From positions 1-64,000 of the forward strand of contig JACPPA010000025.1 of assembly GCA_016191285.1 (NCBI GenBank): 64,000 nt of DNA. Reading direction: 5' to 3'. The stretch is from Gammaproteobacteria bacterium (GTDB lineage: Bacteria; Pseudomonadota; Gammaproteobacteria; Ga0077536). Positions 24,462 to 32,483 of the stretch are shown here, in pieces; positions within the stretch are counted from its first letter, which is position 1, and each line of letters opens with the position of its first letter. The translations under genes and the position numbers were made by a program. The notes below the pieces were generated by a model, which saw nothing but the letters and a program-made list of their open reading frames with translations, was not told the origin of the DNA and did not search any database.

Positions 24462-25937
24462 TCATCGTTTCTGATCAACCTCGAAGCGACCCGCCAAATG
24501 CGCGGCGGCGAGCCCTTCGCGAAATAACCCCGCGAGTTCGGTCGCGTCCATATCGGGGTAGAGGGTGTCGAGGCCATCGCGGATCTCTTGGAGCGAGCTC
24601 GCGGACTGGACCAAGCGCTTCAAGGGCTCCATCAGTTTGTTGAGCGCGGCGTCACTCCGCGCTTCCAGGTTGTCCGCGAATTCATCCGCCGCATCGCGCG
24701 GCGCGCCCTCGGCGAACTGCGGCGGCGAACGATCGTTCGGTAGCGGCACCGCCGGCACCGGCGCGACGTCGGCCTGCTCAATCCAATCCCCTGCATAGGT
24801 CTCTACAACGTGCTGCAAAGTGGGTTTAAAGCCCATTGAAGCAACCTTAACTTCGCGCTCCGCGCGCTGATTTAAGTCCTCGGGCTCTTCGAGCATGCGC
24901 CAGACCTGCGGCAGCGCGGCCGTGGGGTAGTTCCACTGCATTAGCCAGCGCACGACCGTCTGATTGAACGAAGCGCAGACCAGATCCGCATCCGCTTTCA
25001 CCAAGTCCTGACGCACCTCCATATGCACACTGCCGAGCGCACGATTGCCGCCGGCCTGGCCGACTTCGGTGGTCAAGGTTTGGCCGAGGACGACTTTCGA
25101 GATCGCCGCATCCATGCGCATCAAGAGGGTGTTGTAGTCGACCGTGCCGGAGCGCGCGGCTTCAATCAGCTCGATCTGCATGCCTTCCGGCACGATGATC
25201 CCGGCGTCCGTCTGAATCGCGGCGAGCGCTTGTAACAGGCGCGCGCGCTCGGTCGGCCCGGCATTCGGATCGTAGGTGCCCTTCGCCGTCGGCATGCCGA
25301 ACTTGTCCAGAAAGATGAGCCAGAACTTGAGTCCGTTGCGCTTGAAAAACACCGGCCAGTACAGCCAGTGCGCGAGGCCGAGACCATAGGGCTCGTCGTC
25401 ATTATCCGCCCCGGCGCAGAAGTGCCAGAACTTGGCGGGCGGCAGGGCTTCGCCTTGCGGCTGGCTCGCCGTGAGCAAGCGCAGCTCGCCCGCGGGATTA
25501 AACCCGAAGCGCCGTTGCTTGCGGACCTTGATCGCGTCGATCGCAATCGTCGCGCCGTCGCGCACCCACAGCACTTCGGCGACCGCGTAGCCATAGAACA
25601 CGCCAAACAGCATCTTGTCCGTGACGCTGTCCCAGCGAATGGCCGTGAGCTGCTCACGCACAAAGTCGGCGGCCTGTTTATCGATGCGCTTCTCTCCCCC
25701 GGGCAGCACTTCCCATTCGCGCGAGGTGCAGGCCAAGCGCCGTTGCTGGAACGTCGCTTGCACTTGATCGTCGCTCAACACCTGCTCATAGAGCTGATAG
25801 GTGCCGCCGCGGACGCGCAGCACCGAGTCTTGGGGCGGCAATAACGCCAGCGCATCGATAAAGCCGCGCGTGATGTCGCGGCCATTCGCGATCGTCGCAA
25901 TTTCGCGGATGTCGGGTTTCGCAGGGGTGTCAGTCAT
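24462..25937 (-). CDS. Portal protein (DUF935, Mu gp29-like)
   Basis: 491 aa. Family markers are TYQLYEQVLSDDQVQATFQQ, RRLACTSREWEVLPGG, LFGVFYGYAVAEVLWVRDGA, YWPVFFKRNGLKFWLIFLDK and the signature SKVVLGQTLTTEVGQAGG with NRALGSVHMEVRQDLVKADA. This is the DUF935 portal, the dodecameric DNA gate of the head. It lies 10 bases after the Acb2-like gene and upstream of MuF, in the standard order. Confidence 0.95.
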   Translation of the reverse strand: MTDTPAKPDIREIATIANGRDITRGFIDALALLPPQDSVLRVRGGTYQLYEQVLSDDQVQATFQQRRLACTSREWEVLPGGEKRIDKQAADFVREQLTAIRWDSVTDKMLFGVFYGYAVAEVLWVRDGATIAIDAIKVRKQRRFGFNPAGELRLLTASQPQGEALPPAKFWHFCAGADNDDEPYGLGLAHWLYWPVFFKRNGLKFWLIFLDKFGMPTAKGTYDPNAGPTERARLLQALAAIQTDAGIIVPEGMQIELIEAARSGTVDYNTLLMRMDAAISKVVLGQTLTTEVGQAGGNRALGSVHMEVRQDLVKADADLVCASFNQTVVRWLMQWNYPTAALPQVWRMLEEPEDLNQRAEREVKVASMGFKPTLQHVVETYAGDWIEQADVAPVPAVPLPNDRSPPQFAEGAPRDAADEFADNLEARSDAALNKLMEPLKRLVQSASSLQEIRDGLDTLYPDMDATELAGLFREGLAAAHLAGRFEVDQKR

Positions 25938-25947
25938 CTTGATTGGC

Positions 25948-26163
25948 CTAGAAGAAATCGGGTTTCGCGACGCCCCGCGTCAAGGCCATGAAGCCTTTTT
26001 GCAAGTCGGTCTGTGCGATTGAGACCCAGCGCTTGTCGGTGTCGGGATGATCGAATGCTTCCTGCACCAGATAGCCTACTCTCAGCGCGAGTTCTTTAAT
26101 CCGATTGATGCGCACGATCTCGCCATCGGTCAACGTTCGGTAGCCTTTGATGGGTGTATTCAT
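25948..26163 (-). CDS. Acb2/Tad1-type hairpin protein (candidate cyclic-nucleotide sponge)
   Basis: 71 aa: MNTPIKGYRTLTDGEIVRIN, IKELALRVGYLVQEAF, then DKRWVSIAQTDLQKGFMALT and RGVAKPDFF. The spaced pattern with RWxxIAxTxLQxGFMALxR and a final P..F is the hallmark, as I remember it, of the Acb2/Tad1 hairpin family. Members bind CBASS (and some Thoeris) cyclic signals and block defence. It sits between large terminase and portal, overlapping the terminase stop by 4 bases. Family call is strong; ligand is unknown. Confidence 0.82.
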   Translation of the reverse strand: MNTPIKGYRTLTDGEIVRINRIKELALRVGYLVQEAFDHPDTDKRWVSIAQTDLQKGFMALTRGVAKPDFF

Positions 26164-27797
26164 TGGAATCCCGCGAAATTATTGCCGCCGGCGACCGTGC
26201 CGAAACCAACCTCGGTCCGCCGTGGCGTGACGGCGAAGTGATCGACCAGGCTGGTGGATTCGCGCCGGCCGGTGGATTCGAATTCGATCGGCGCGAATTT
26301 GATGGTGCGTAACGCGAACACCGCGAGCGCCGCCGCGACCGCACTGTCGCCGTGGCGATCATAGCCATCCGCGCCGCGATAACGCGCGTTATCGGGGACT
26401 TTGGCGATGCCGCGTTCTTTCTTGATCGAGCGCAAGTCGGCCATCACATCCGCATCGCGCGGGATCTCGATCGTGCGATCCTCGAACGCGGCTTTAAACG
26501 GCGGCATATGCTCGCGATACCACTCTTGCGACAGCATCACTTGCGCGATGCGTGGCGCGCCGAACGCTTGCATCGTCGCCTCGGCTAGATATTGGCCATT
26601 GCCGCGTGCGTCGAGCGCGCCGCCGCTGAAGCGCGGCAGCCGGCGGATCACGTAGTGCAGGATTTCGCGCTGCTGGTCGAAGGGGATATTGCGGAGCTCA
26701 ATCACAAACGGCGTGACGTAGCGCAGCCCTGGCATCTCGGAGAGCACCCAGATCACCGACACGTCACCCGAGCGCGCAAAGTCGCTCCCGAAGTAATGCC
26801 TGAGCGCAGTCGGTAATGATTCCAACACTGGCGCCAAGGTCGTGCAGAAGTCGCCGGCGTCGGCCTCGCGAATATGGCGCGGCTGCTCGGCAAATCGCGC
26901 TGGCTGCTGCCAGCGCACGACTGGGATTAGGTCGTTCATACAGGTTTCGATGAGCGCGCGCGATAGGAACGTGCCTTCGCCGCTCGACGGGACGACATCC
27001 AGCTCTTCCGCCGCCGCGTCGCCGTAGAACGCATAGACCTCTTCAATCCAGGCGCTTTGCTCTGCTGCCGACCACGGTTTGTTCAAGCGCAGACAGACGC
27101 GCCGATAGAGTCCCTCGGCGACCGCTTCGCGAAATTCGAGGCGGTGCAGGCTATACGGACGCTTGCCCGCGCGGCAGTCGGTGACGAGTTCGTTGAATGG
27201 ATTGGTCTCGCCATCGTGCGTGCTGATGATGCGGACCTTGCCACCCCAGATCAGCAGCGCCATTGCCGCTTTGAGCAGCTCCGGCAAATCATTGTGGAAC
27301 GCGGCTTCGTCAATCACGACGACGCCTTGCTTGCCGCGCAGATTCGAGGGGCGCGAACTTAAGGCGGTGATCCGGAAGCCTGAATCGAAGCGAATGATGA
27401 AGGTGCGGATCTGTTTGTCTTCATCCTGCAGCACGTCTTCCTCAATCTCGCTTGCCGCGCGTTGATAGGCGCGTGCCCACATGCCGCAGGCGTCGATGAA
27501 TTCCTTGGCCATGTCGAGGCTATAGCCGATGTACCACACATTTTGCCCGCCGGCCTGGCGGTTCGACGCGGCGATCATCGTATCGTCCGAGGCTTCGGCC
27601 CAGGTCAGTCCGGTGCGACGTGATTTTTCGCAGACCTTCACGTTGGCATTGTCGGCAATCCAGCGCTGCTGATAAGGAAGCAAAACCGCCGGAGTGTCGG
27701 CGGTCGTGGTCGAGGGAAGCTTGGTCGGTACGCCGGTCATAAGCGAACCAAGCGTGATAACCAGGTCATGAATCGTTGAAACTTCGATTTTCGGCAA
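26160..27797 (-). CDS. Terminase large subunit (Mu gp28-like)
   Basis: 545 aa. Walker A-like EKSRRTGLTW at ~57-66, Walker B VVVIDEAAF at ~159-167, followed by the coupling motif region IISTHDGETNPF, and a nuclease domain beginning YFGSDFARSGDVSVIWVLSE. This is the packaging ATPase/nuclease of the Mu gp28 type, which fills heads from integrated copies. The start could be ATG at 27797 or an internal one near residue 20; there is no clear ribosome site. Confidence 0.93.
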   Translation of the reverse strand: MPKIEVSTIHDLVITLGSLMTGVPTKLPSTTTADTPAVLLPYQQRWIADNANVKVCEKSRRTGLTWAEASDDTMIAASNRQAGGQNVWYIGYSLDMAKEFIDACGMWARAYQRAASEIEEDVLQDEDKQIRTFIIRFDSGFRITALSSRPSNLRGKQGVVVIDEAAFHNDLPELLKAAMALLIWGGKVRIISTHDGETNPFNELVTDCRAGKRPYSLHRLEFREAVAEGLYRRVCLRLNKPWSAAEQSAWIEEVYAFYGDAAAEELDVVPSSGEGTFLSRALIETCMNDLIPVVRWQQPARFAEQPRHIREADAGDFCTTLAPVLESLPTALRHYFGSDFARSGDVSVIWVLSEMPGLRYVTPFVIELRNIPFDQQREILHYVIRRLPRFSGGALDARGNGQYLAEATMQAFGAPRIAQVMLSQEWYREHMPPFKAAFEDRTIEIPRDADVMADLRSIKKERGIAKVPDNARYRGADGYDRHGDSAVAAALAVFALRTIKFAPIEFESTGRRESTSLVDHFAVTPRRTEVGFGTVAGGNNFAGFQ

Positions 27798-27858
27798 TAG
27801 CGAGCCCTGAATTCGGCCACGTTACGGACATTGATATTCAAGACAATATGGCGGCCGT

Positions 27859-28125
27859 TCACTTGTCGCCCTCGTGCAGCCGTCGCCATTCGAGTTCGGT
27901 AATGCACAACATTGCGTGGCGGTGCTTTTTGATTTGGATGCATTTCGGCGAGTCGACCGGCTCGCTCACCGACATCTTGGCCACTTCCCACAACTGCTCA
28001 TCGAATTTTGGCGGCGGCATATCTTGTGGCCACTCGATCTCCTCGGCGGCGCTTCGATGCGTGACTAAACACAGCGCGGCACTCAAGAACCACAGCAGCG
28101 GCGAAGGCATAGGATCTAAGGTCAT
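27859..28125 (-). CDS. Small exported protein of unknown function
   Basis: 88 aa from ATG at 28125 (MTLDPMPSPLLWFLSAALCL). Residues ~6-26 form a signal peptide ending around HRSAAEE, followed by an acidic mature part with two cysteines (SPKCIQIKKHRHAMLCITEL). The start overlaps the stop of the DUF6527 gene (ATGA). An exported small protein in the terminase block is not part of standard Mu gene order; it may act at the host envelope, for example in lysis or exclusion. No family recognised. Confidence 0.6.
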   Translation of the reverse strand: MTLDPMPSPLLWFLSAALCLVTHRSAAEEIEWPQDMPPPKFDEQLWEVAKMSVSEPVDSPKCIQIKKHRHAMLCITELEWRRLHEGDK

Positions 28126-28460
28126 GCGTCGGTCACTTCGCCATTGCGGACGAAGCCATGCCATAGACAGCCGCCAGTCAATTGAATGGACGACGAACCC
28201 GCAATCAAAGATAGATCGTCGATACCCGTGCCCGTCAGCGACCATCGTCCAGGTCCGGGCTGCAGATGTTCCGGCACTTGGGGCGACCAACAGATGATCC
28301 CGTGTGTTCCCATCGCGCCGCCGTTAGCCGTAAAACATCTCGGGCATAGGAACCTGACGCCGTCGGCGTCTGCTATCTCATCAACGTGATTCCAGCTATA
28401 GCGATCGTCGCCGCGCGGCTGAAGCTTAATAAAATACGGGGACAGTTCGGTCAATTTCAT
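28122..28460 (-). CDS. DUF6527-like protein
   Basis: 112 aa: MKLTELSPYFIKLQPRGDDR, then FLCPRCFTANGGAMGTHGII, CWSPQVP, PGPGRWSLTGTGIDDLSLIA and SSIQLTGGCLWHGFVRNGEV. The pattern CPxCF...GTHxxICW...PGPGRW...SSIQLxGGCxWHGF is that of the DUF6527 family found in phages and mobile elements. Two cysteines and a histidine could bind metal. Function unknown. It lies between the small and large terminase genes and overlaps both neighbours by 4 bases. Confidence 0.78.
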   Translation of the reverse strand: MKLTELSPYFIKLQPRGDDRYSWNHVDEIADADGVRFLCPRCFTANGGAMGTHGIICWSPQVPEHLQPGPGRWSLTGTGIDDLSLIAGSSSIQLTGGCLWHGFVRNGEVTDA

Positions 28461-28996
28461 GCCGCGACCCCCAGGATCTCGCGCCGGATATCGGCCGCCG
28501 TTTCGGCCGAGAGCCCGGTACGCTTGGCGACCTGAGTCGCCGCATCGGCGGCCTTTTGCGTCACCTCTTTACGGATCCGCAAATCGCGCTCTAAGTTCGT
28601 TCGTTCGGCTTTTGAAGCGTGGTCGAGCGCTTTCGCAAGCAACATCATTTCCATCGGATTGACGGGATCTTCGGCCTCGCGGTTATTGATGTCGGAGAGC
28701 ACCTTGAACGCGAGCGTCGACAGCAACTGAATATTCAACTGCGCGACATCGCCGCCCGGTTGTTCTTCGATACGCTTGGCCCACACCGAGGCGATTTCCT
28801 GCGCCCGGCGATAGGTCTCCATTTGCTCGCGAGCTGTGCGCGCGTAACGCGTGACGGCGCTCGCGCTCACCTGCGCGCCCATACCGTTCACGATTTCAAC
28901 GATCTGCTCGGCCGATGCGCGCCCTTCGCGGATCGCGCGATCCACCGCCTCGCGGATTTCGGGCGCAAGTTGCGAGATGGAAGACTTACGACCCAC
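28457..28996 (-). CDS. Terminase small subunit (DUF3486, Mu gp27-like)
   Basis: 179 aa: MGRKSSISQLAPEIREAVDR, ASAEQIVEIVNGMGAQVSAS, AVTRYARTAREQM, then a long helical part and TQKAADAATQVAKRTGLSAE. This is the DUF3486 family (Mu gp27), with an N-terminal helix-turn-helix for recognising the packaging site. It stands one base after the winged-helix gene at 28997, in Mu order. Confidence 0.93.
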   Translation of the reverse strand: MGRKSSISQLAPEIREAVDRAIREGRASAEQIVEIVNGMGAQVSASAVTRYARTAREQMETYRRAQEIASVWAKRIEEQPGGDVAQLNIQLLSTLAFKVLSDINNREAEDPVNPMEMMLLAKALDHASKAERTNLERDLRIRKEVTQKAADAATQVAKRTGLSAETAADIRREILGVAA

Positions 28997-29293
28997 TTAT
29001 TGGCCCGGCCGGGGTCGCTTCACCCCGGGGATCAGCGCGCGCCCGGCCTGCACGTCGAGGCCGCGCTCCGTCAAGGTAATGAGCATAACGCCCGCCACTT
29101 GCTCCGCGCTCGCTACCCCTTGTTCGGCGAGCCAGGCGAGATCGCTACGCACCACGTCCTGAGAGACCTCATAACCGAACCCACGCAAGGCATCGCTCAA
29201 AATATATTCGTTGGCGCGATAACCGCCGGAGAGGGCGAGCAATTGCAGGATCTGCAATCGACGATCCGCTGCGATCAGCGTGGAGTATTTCAT
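28997..29293 (-). CDS. Winged-helix phage protein (VpaChn25_0724 / Mu gp26-like)
   Basis: 98 aa: MKYSTLIAADRRLQILQLLA, LSGGYRANEYILSDALRGFG, VRSDLAWLAEQGVAS and VMLITLTERGLDVQAGRALI. This is a small winged-helix protein always found between DUF2730 and the small terminase in Mu-like phages. Role unknown; its DNA-binding shape suggests packaging or late control. Its start overlaps the DUF2730 stop. Confidence 0.8.
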   Translation of the reverse strand: MKYSTLIAADRRLQILQLLALSGGYRANEYILSDALRGFGYEVSQDVVRSDLAWLAEQGVASAEQVAGVMLITLTERGLDVQAGRALIPGVKRPRPGQ

Positions 29294-29664
29294 AAGCGGA
29301 TGGCGTTCCCGTTCATTAGATATTCTTGCAGTAGGCCGACTTGGTGGCGGTTGGCTTGGAGCTCCGATTTCAATTCGCCCATTTCCCGATTGAGATCGCT
29401 CAGGCGATCGTAGAGTTGGCTCAAGTCGGAGGTTTTGAGCCGCTCTCTCACTTCATGCTCGCAATTGACGATGCGCTGATTAGCTTGATGGAGATCGCCG
29501 GCCAACTGCTCGATTTGCCGATCACTCGCTTCCTGCACCGTATTGATCGCGGCTTCGGTCGCCTTACCGCGATTCGTCCACCACGTATAAATCCCGACCA
29601 ATGCCGTCGCGGTCACGGTCACGTATTGGAGACCGAGATCGAGCACTAGATAATTAGGTTCCAT
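29290..29664 (-). CDS. DUF2730 membrane-anchored coiled-coil protein
   Basis: 124 aa. An N-terminal transmembrane segment (YVTVTATALVGIYTWW, ~14-29) is followed by a long coiled coil (IEQLAGDLHQANQRIVNCEH ... LSDLNREMGELKSELQANRH). This is the DUF2730 family at the head of the Mu-like morphogenesis operon. A spanin-like or lysis-accessory function is possible because the lysis genes are adjacent, but this is not established. Confidence 0.8.
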   Translation of the reverse strand: MEPNYLVLDLGLQYVTVTATALVGIYTWWTNRGKATEAAINTVQEASDRQIEQLAGDLHQANQRIVNCEHEVRERLKTSDLSQLYDRLSDLNREMGELKSELQANRHQVGLLQEYLMNGNAIRL

Positions 29665-29863
29665 ACTGTTCGTGGCTGAGTTGGCAGGTTATGCAGCGCA
29701 TGGCCGGCGGGTGGGCCCGCAAGCGCGCGCCAGGAATATCCCCGCCACAATCGCGACACGCGCGTGCTGTAACGGGCGGAGCGGCTGGCTGAGGCGCCAG
29801 CATGGCGAGTAACGCGGCGAGTTCCTGCTCAATGATGACTTGCGCACGATCCGCATCATCCAT
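29654..29863 (-). CDS. DksA/TraR-type C4 zinc-finger protein
   Basis: 69 aa. A helical N-terminus (DADRAQVIIEQELAALLAML) is followed by CRDCGGDIPGARLRAHPPAM and RCITCQLSHE, the four-cysteine zinc finger of short TraR/DksA proteins. Such phage proteins bind RNA polymerase through the secondary channel and imitate DksA plus ppGpp. It lies one base downstream of the holin gene. Confidence 0.87.
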   Translation of the reverse strand: MDDADRAQVIIEQELAALLAMLAPQPAAPPVTARACRDCGGDIPGARLRAHPPAMRCITCQLSHEQYGT

Positions 29864-30310
29864 CTAGCGCGCCACACCGGCCTTCTTCTCGTCGGTCCGC
29901 AGTTTCGCGAGGCCGAGCATGCCGGCGAGCACGGTCATCAGATCGCCAATATCGAGGCGCGGAACTTCCACGGGCTTACCGTAGAGCGTGGCGGCCCAGG
30001 TCAATAGCGGACCGAGCATGAACTGGAACGCTAAGGCCGAGCCGCAGATCCAGCCGATGTACGGCCGCCACCCACTGGTGAAGACATTCGGATTCGCGGC
30101 CTCGACTTTGTTCACCTCCACTTGGCCGAGCGTGATCTGCAGCGCGCGATCAAGCGCCTTCAATTCGCCATCGCGTTCCATCTCGAAAATCTTTAGCTGC
30201 GCCGCCGCCTTAGCCTCCGGATTCGGCAAGAAGCGATCGAGCAGCTTCCACAGCGTGTCGGCCGCGGCGCCCCACGGCGAGAACTTGGCGAGATCGCTTA
30301 GCTCAGGCAT
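29864..30310 (-). CDS. Holin (3TM holin family)
   Basis: 148 aa. An amphipathic N-terminal region is followed by GWRPYIGWICGSALAFQFML, the family signature, then hydrophobic LGPLLTWAATLY and DLMTVLAGMLGLAKL. It forms the inner-membrane hole that frees the amidase. The start overlaps the amidase stop by 8 bases. The two lysis genes directly follow the Mor-type activator gene, as in the Mu late region. Confidence 0.85.
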   Translation of the reverse strand: MPELSDLAKFSPWGAAADTLWKLLDRFLPNPEAKAAAQLKIFEMERDGELKALDRALQITLGQVEVNKVEAANPNVFTSGWRPYIGWICGSALAFQFMLGPLLTWAATLYGKPVEVPRLDIGDLMTVLAGMLGLAKLRTDEKKAGVAR

Positions 30311-30869
30311 GGGGTAGCGCCGCGCACAGGTGATCCGGCAGCGGTTGCATGCCCCCGCTGAGCCAGGTCGACACGTCGAATCCCGGACAAGTCTTATTCA
30401 CCACCGGCAAATCGCGATGCCCGACGAGGCGGATCTTCAACCGTTCGGCAATCTCGCAGGCGACGGCCGGTTCGATTGGGTTATTACCCACGGCGGCATC
30501 ACGGCGGTTAGCGGCGATCAGGCGCACCATCGCGCAGACGTGCCGCCGTAACATCGCCCATTGATCTGCGGTAAAGCGATCAGTGCCGACTTGGCAGATC
30601 CCAATCGAGCGTTGATTGAAGCCGATCGCATGTGCGCCGGCTTCGGCGAGCGAGCGCCCATTCCACAGCGCCCCGTTAGTGCCGATCACGAAGTGATAGC
30701 CGATGTGTTTCAAGGTCGGCTCATGGAGTGGTGCGACGGTCATGTCGCGCGCGAAGCCGCGATCGCGGTGCCACGCGTCGATGTCAGCCGCCGTATTCCA
30801 GCGCCCGTTCGGCGACGCCGAACAATGGATGACGAGGTAATCAACAATATTGAGTACGCGCGCGGGCAT
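30303..30869 (-). CDS. Endolysin: N-acetylmuramoyl-L-alanine amidase (Ami_2)
   Basis: 188 aa. T7-lysozyme/AmpD-type zinc amidase. VDYLVIHCSASP carries the first zinc histidine, and GHRDLPVVNKTCPGFDVSTW has the second histidine and the cysteine ligand. IGYHFVIGTNGALWNGR is the usual core strand. No signal peptide, so export depends on the holin. It cuts the peptide from muramic acid at host lysis. Confidence 0.95.
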   Translation of the reverse strand: MPARVLNIVDYLVIHCSASPNGRWNTAADIDAWHRDRGFARDMTVAPLHEPTLKHIGYHFVIGTNGALWNGRSLAEAGAHAIGFNQRSIGICQVGTDRFTADQWAMLRRHVCAMVRLIAANRRDAAVGNNPIEPAVACEIAERLKIRLVGHRDLPVVNKTCPGFDVSTWLSGGMQPLPDHLCAALPHA

Positions 30870-30936
30870 GACGCACAGTAGCCGGGCGGCGATCAGGTAA
30901 GGAAGCTATAGCCTTATAGTCGTTCCCCGTGGAACG
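30870..30936 (-). promoter_or_regulatory. Candidate late promoter / activator-binding region
   Basis: This is the only gap between the Mor/C-type activator gene and the lysis operon. On the minus strand it contains an interrupted dyad CTATAAGGCTATAG (around 30906-30919) and, next to the activator stop, a hairpin CGTTCC/GGAACG (30921-30936). Mor/C proteins bind dyads of this size at late promoters in Mu. No -35/-10 pair is obvious, in keeping with activator dependence. The assignment is by position and symmetry only. Confidence 0.4.
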
Positions 30937-31335
30937 CTAGAACAGGGATTGTTGAGTTTGTCCGACGTGCGGGCGCACCGCGACGATTTGATAAATGCGA
31001 GTCTCGGTGATCCCATAGGCACGGGCAAGGGTGCGCGCCGTTTCGCCCTCGTCATAGCGCGCGCGGACCGCTTGATCGCGCGCCGAGCGCAATGCCGCGG
31101 CGCATTTCGGAATCATCAAGTGATCGAGCGCATAGCGGCCGACGAGGGTTTTCGCGGCAGTGACACCAATGACTTTAGCGAGCGGATGCTGCGGCTGATA
31201 TTGCTCGGGGATCCAAACGCGCGTGCCGCCATAGGCGTCAACGAGTGCCAGCGCCGCGTTCAAGCCAATGCATTCCGTCAGCTCGCGTACGCTGCCCGGC
31301 AATTGATCGAGATCGAGCGCGGTCTCAAGCGCCAC
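30937..31335 (-). CDS. Mor/C-family late transcription activator
   Basis: 132 aa: LPGSVRELTECIGLNAALAL, VDAYGGTRVWIPEQYQPQHP, LAKVIGVTAAKTLVGRYALD, then the helix-turn-helix EGETARTLARAYGITETRIY. This is the Mor transcription activator family (Mu Mor and C). It switches on late genes in the lytic cycle. Only one such gene is seen here where Mu has two, so it may do both jobs. Confidence 0.92.
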   Translation of the reverse strand: MALETALDLDQLPGSVRELTECIGLNAALALVDAYGGTRVWIPEQYQPQHPLAKVIGVTAAKTLVGRYALDHLMIPKCAAALRSARDQAVRARYDEGETARTLARAYGITETRIYQIVAVRPHVGQTQQSLF

Positions 31336-31867
31336 TGGAAGGCCCTTTGAGACCCGATTGAATCTTGTTCAATATCTCGCGAGCGAGCACGGGCGTGGTG
31401 CTGACCGGCAGCGATGACGCACTAGCCGCGGTCGTTTCGCGATGACTGCCGCGTTGCCGTTGTTTTTCGACTTTCGTTTCAGCAGCGGCTTCTTCTTTGT
31501 CCGCGAGGCCGGCGACAATTTCGATCAGGTAGTTATGATTCTTTAATGGCAACGTGAGTCGGTCGCGCGCATCAAGCATTGAATTCAAGGCATCACGCCA
31601 GGCGAACGGCGGCGGCGACAAAATGCGGCCACGGCGCTCAACTTTACCGGCTTCGATAAATCCGGACAGCTCACGCAAGAGTCGTGCGGCCTTATTTAGC
31701 GATAGAGTTTTTTCGGACGGGCGAAACAAGCCGAGATAACGAATTACGAGCGGCGCGAGTTCCGCGGGCACACGCAGCGCTTCACCGATGGCCTGACGCG
31801 CTTCCACATCGACCAGGAACGCGAGCAGCTCCCCTTGGAAGCCGCAATCGGGACAGGCCCCCTTCAT
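31325..31867 (-). CDS. Early phage protein with N-terminal CPDCGF zinc motif
   Basis: 180 aa: MKGACPDCGFQGELLAFLVD, ALRVPAELAPLVIRYLGLFR and LSLNKAARLLRELSGFIEAG. It belongs to a group of middle proteins found between GemA and Mor in D3112/B3-like phages, with no known activity. The C-terminal half is low in complexity (KEEAAAETKVEKQRQRGSHR). It overlaps the Mor gene by 11 bases and the GemA gene by 4, so the three are translated together. Confidence 0.68.
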   Translation of the reverse strand: MKGACPDCGFQGELLAFLVDVEARQAIGEALRVPAELAPLVIRYLGLFRPSEKTLSLNKAARLLRELSGFIEAGKVERRGRILSPPPFAWRDALNSMLDARDRLTLPLKNHNYLIEIVAGLADKEEAAAETKVEKQRQRGSHRETTAASASSLPVSTTPVLAREILNKIQSGLKGPSSGA

Positions 31868-32274
31868 TCGGTCGTCGCTTTCGCGCGACGCTTCGCGTCA
31901 TAGGCGAGCGCGGCGACCAGTTTCCGGAGCTGCTCCGGGTTGCACCAGGTGTAACGCGCCGAGCCGAACATGCGCTTGGCTATTCCGTCGGCATAGGCGT
32001 CGGGGCGATCAGCCGCCCGGAGCATCGCGCGGATTTTGTAGATGAGCGGGGCGCGATCTTCATTGGGCTTCGGGCGCGCGCGATCGACAAAACCACGTGA
32101 TTTGAGATGATCGAGCAACGCCTGGCGGCCATGTGTATCCAAATCCTTGGACGACTCGACGCGGCCGATGGTCCACAGCATGGCGCGATAGGTCGGCTCA
32201 TCAAGGCCGAGTTGCTTTTTCGCGATGTGGATTTTCGCGAGCTCGGCGTGGCGGCGGTCGGGGATCCGTTCCAT
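31864..32274 (-). CDS. gemA: GemA-like regulatory protein (DUF1018, Mu gp16-like)
   Basis: 136 aa: RHAELAKIHIAKKQLGLDEP, TYRAMLWTIGRVESSKDLDT, GRQALLDHLKSRGFVDR and MFGSARYTWCNPEQLRKLVA. This is the DUF1018 family; Mu GemA alters host gene expression and DNA topology. The N-terminal 16 codons and the 3' end of the gene before it are duplicated at 33193-33278, which marks a past recombination. Confidence 0.88.
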   Translation of the reverse strand: MERIPDRRHAELAKIHIAKKQLGLDEPTYRAMLWTIGRVESSKDLDTHGRQALLDHLKSRGFVDRARPKPNEDRAPLIYKIRAMLRAADRPDAYADGIAKRMFGSARYTWCNPEQLRKLVAALAYDAKRRAKATTE

Positions 32275-32311
32275 CAGCGACGATATTGGTCGGCATGGGG
32301 ACAGGTGGCGA
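32226..32311. repeat. 86-bp duplicated segment, copy 1 (gemA start)
   Basis: Identical at 81 of 86 positions to 33193-33278, same orientation, about 970 bp apart. It spans the 3' end of the small zinc-ribbon gene (ending CPHADQYRR) and the first codons of gemA (MERIPDRRHAELAKIH). This copy is the functional gemA junction. Confidence 0.9.
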
Positions 32312-32483
32312 AATGACTCACGTGCTTGGTGTCATCGAATTGATAGTCATCGTGCGCGACGGTGGCCGCATCGACCGGCATCAGCTTCATTTTCTTGGTG
32401 CGCAGGAACACCACGTCGGCGCCACAGGCGCGGCATTGCGTGATGTGCTCGTGCTCGCGTTGGCTCATCCAATCAACTTTCAT
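32274..32483 (-). CDS. Small zinc-ribbon phage protein
   Basis: 69 aa: HEHITQCRACGADVVFLRTK and KKMKLMPVDAATVAHDDYQF, ending SHFATCPHADQYRR. The CxAC pair with a late CPH makes a zinc-ribbon likely; K..K.MPVDA is common to small phage proteins of this group. Its stop overlaps the gemA start (1 base). A second, related gene is at 33241-33447, sharing the duplicated 3' end. Confidence 0.72.
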   Translation of the reverse strand: MKVDWMSQREHEHITQCRACGADVVFLRTKKMKLMPVDAATVAHDDYQFDDTKHVSHFATCPHADQYRR

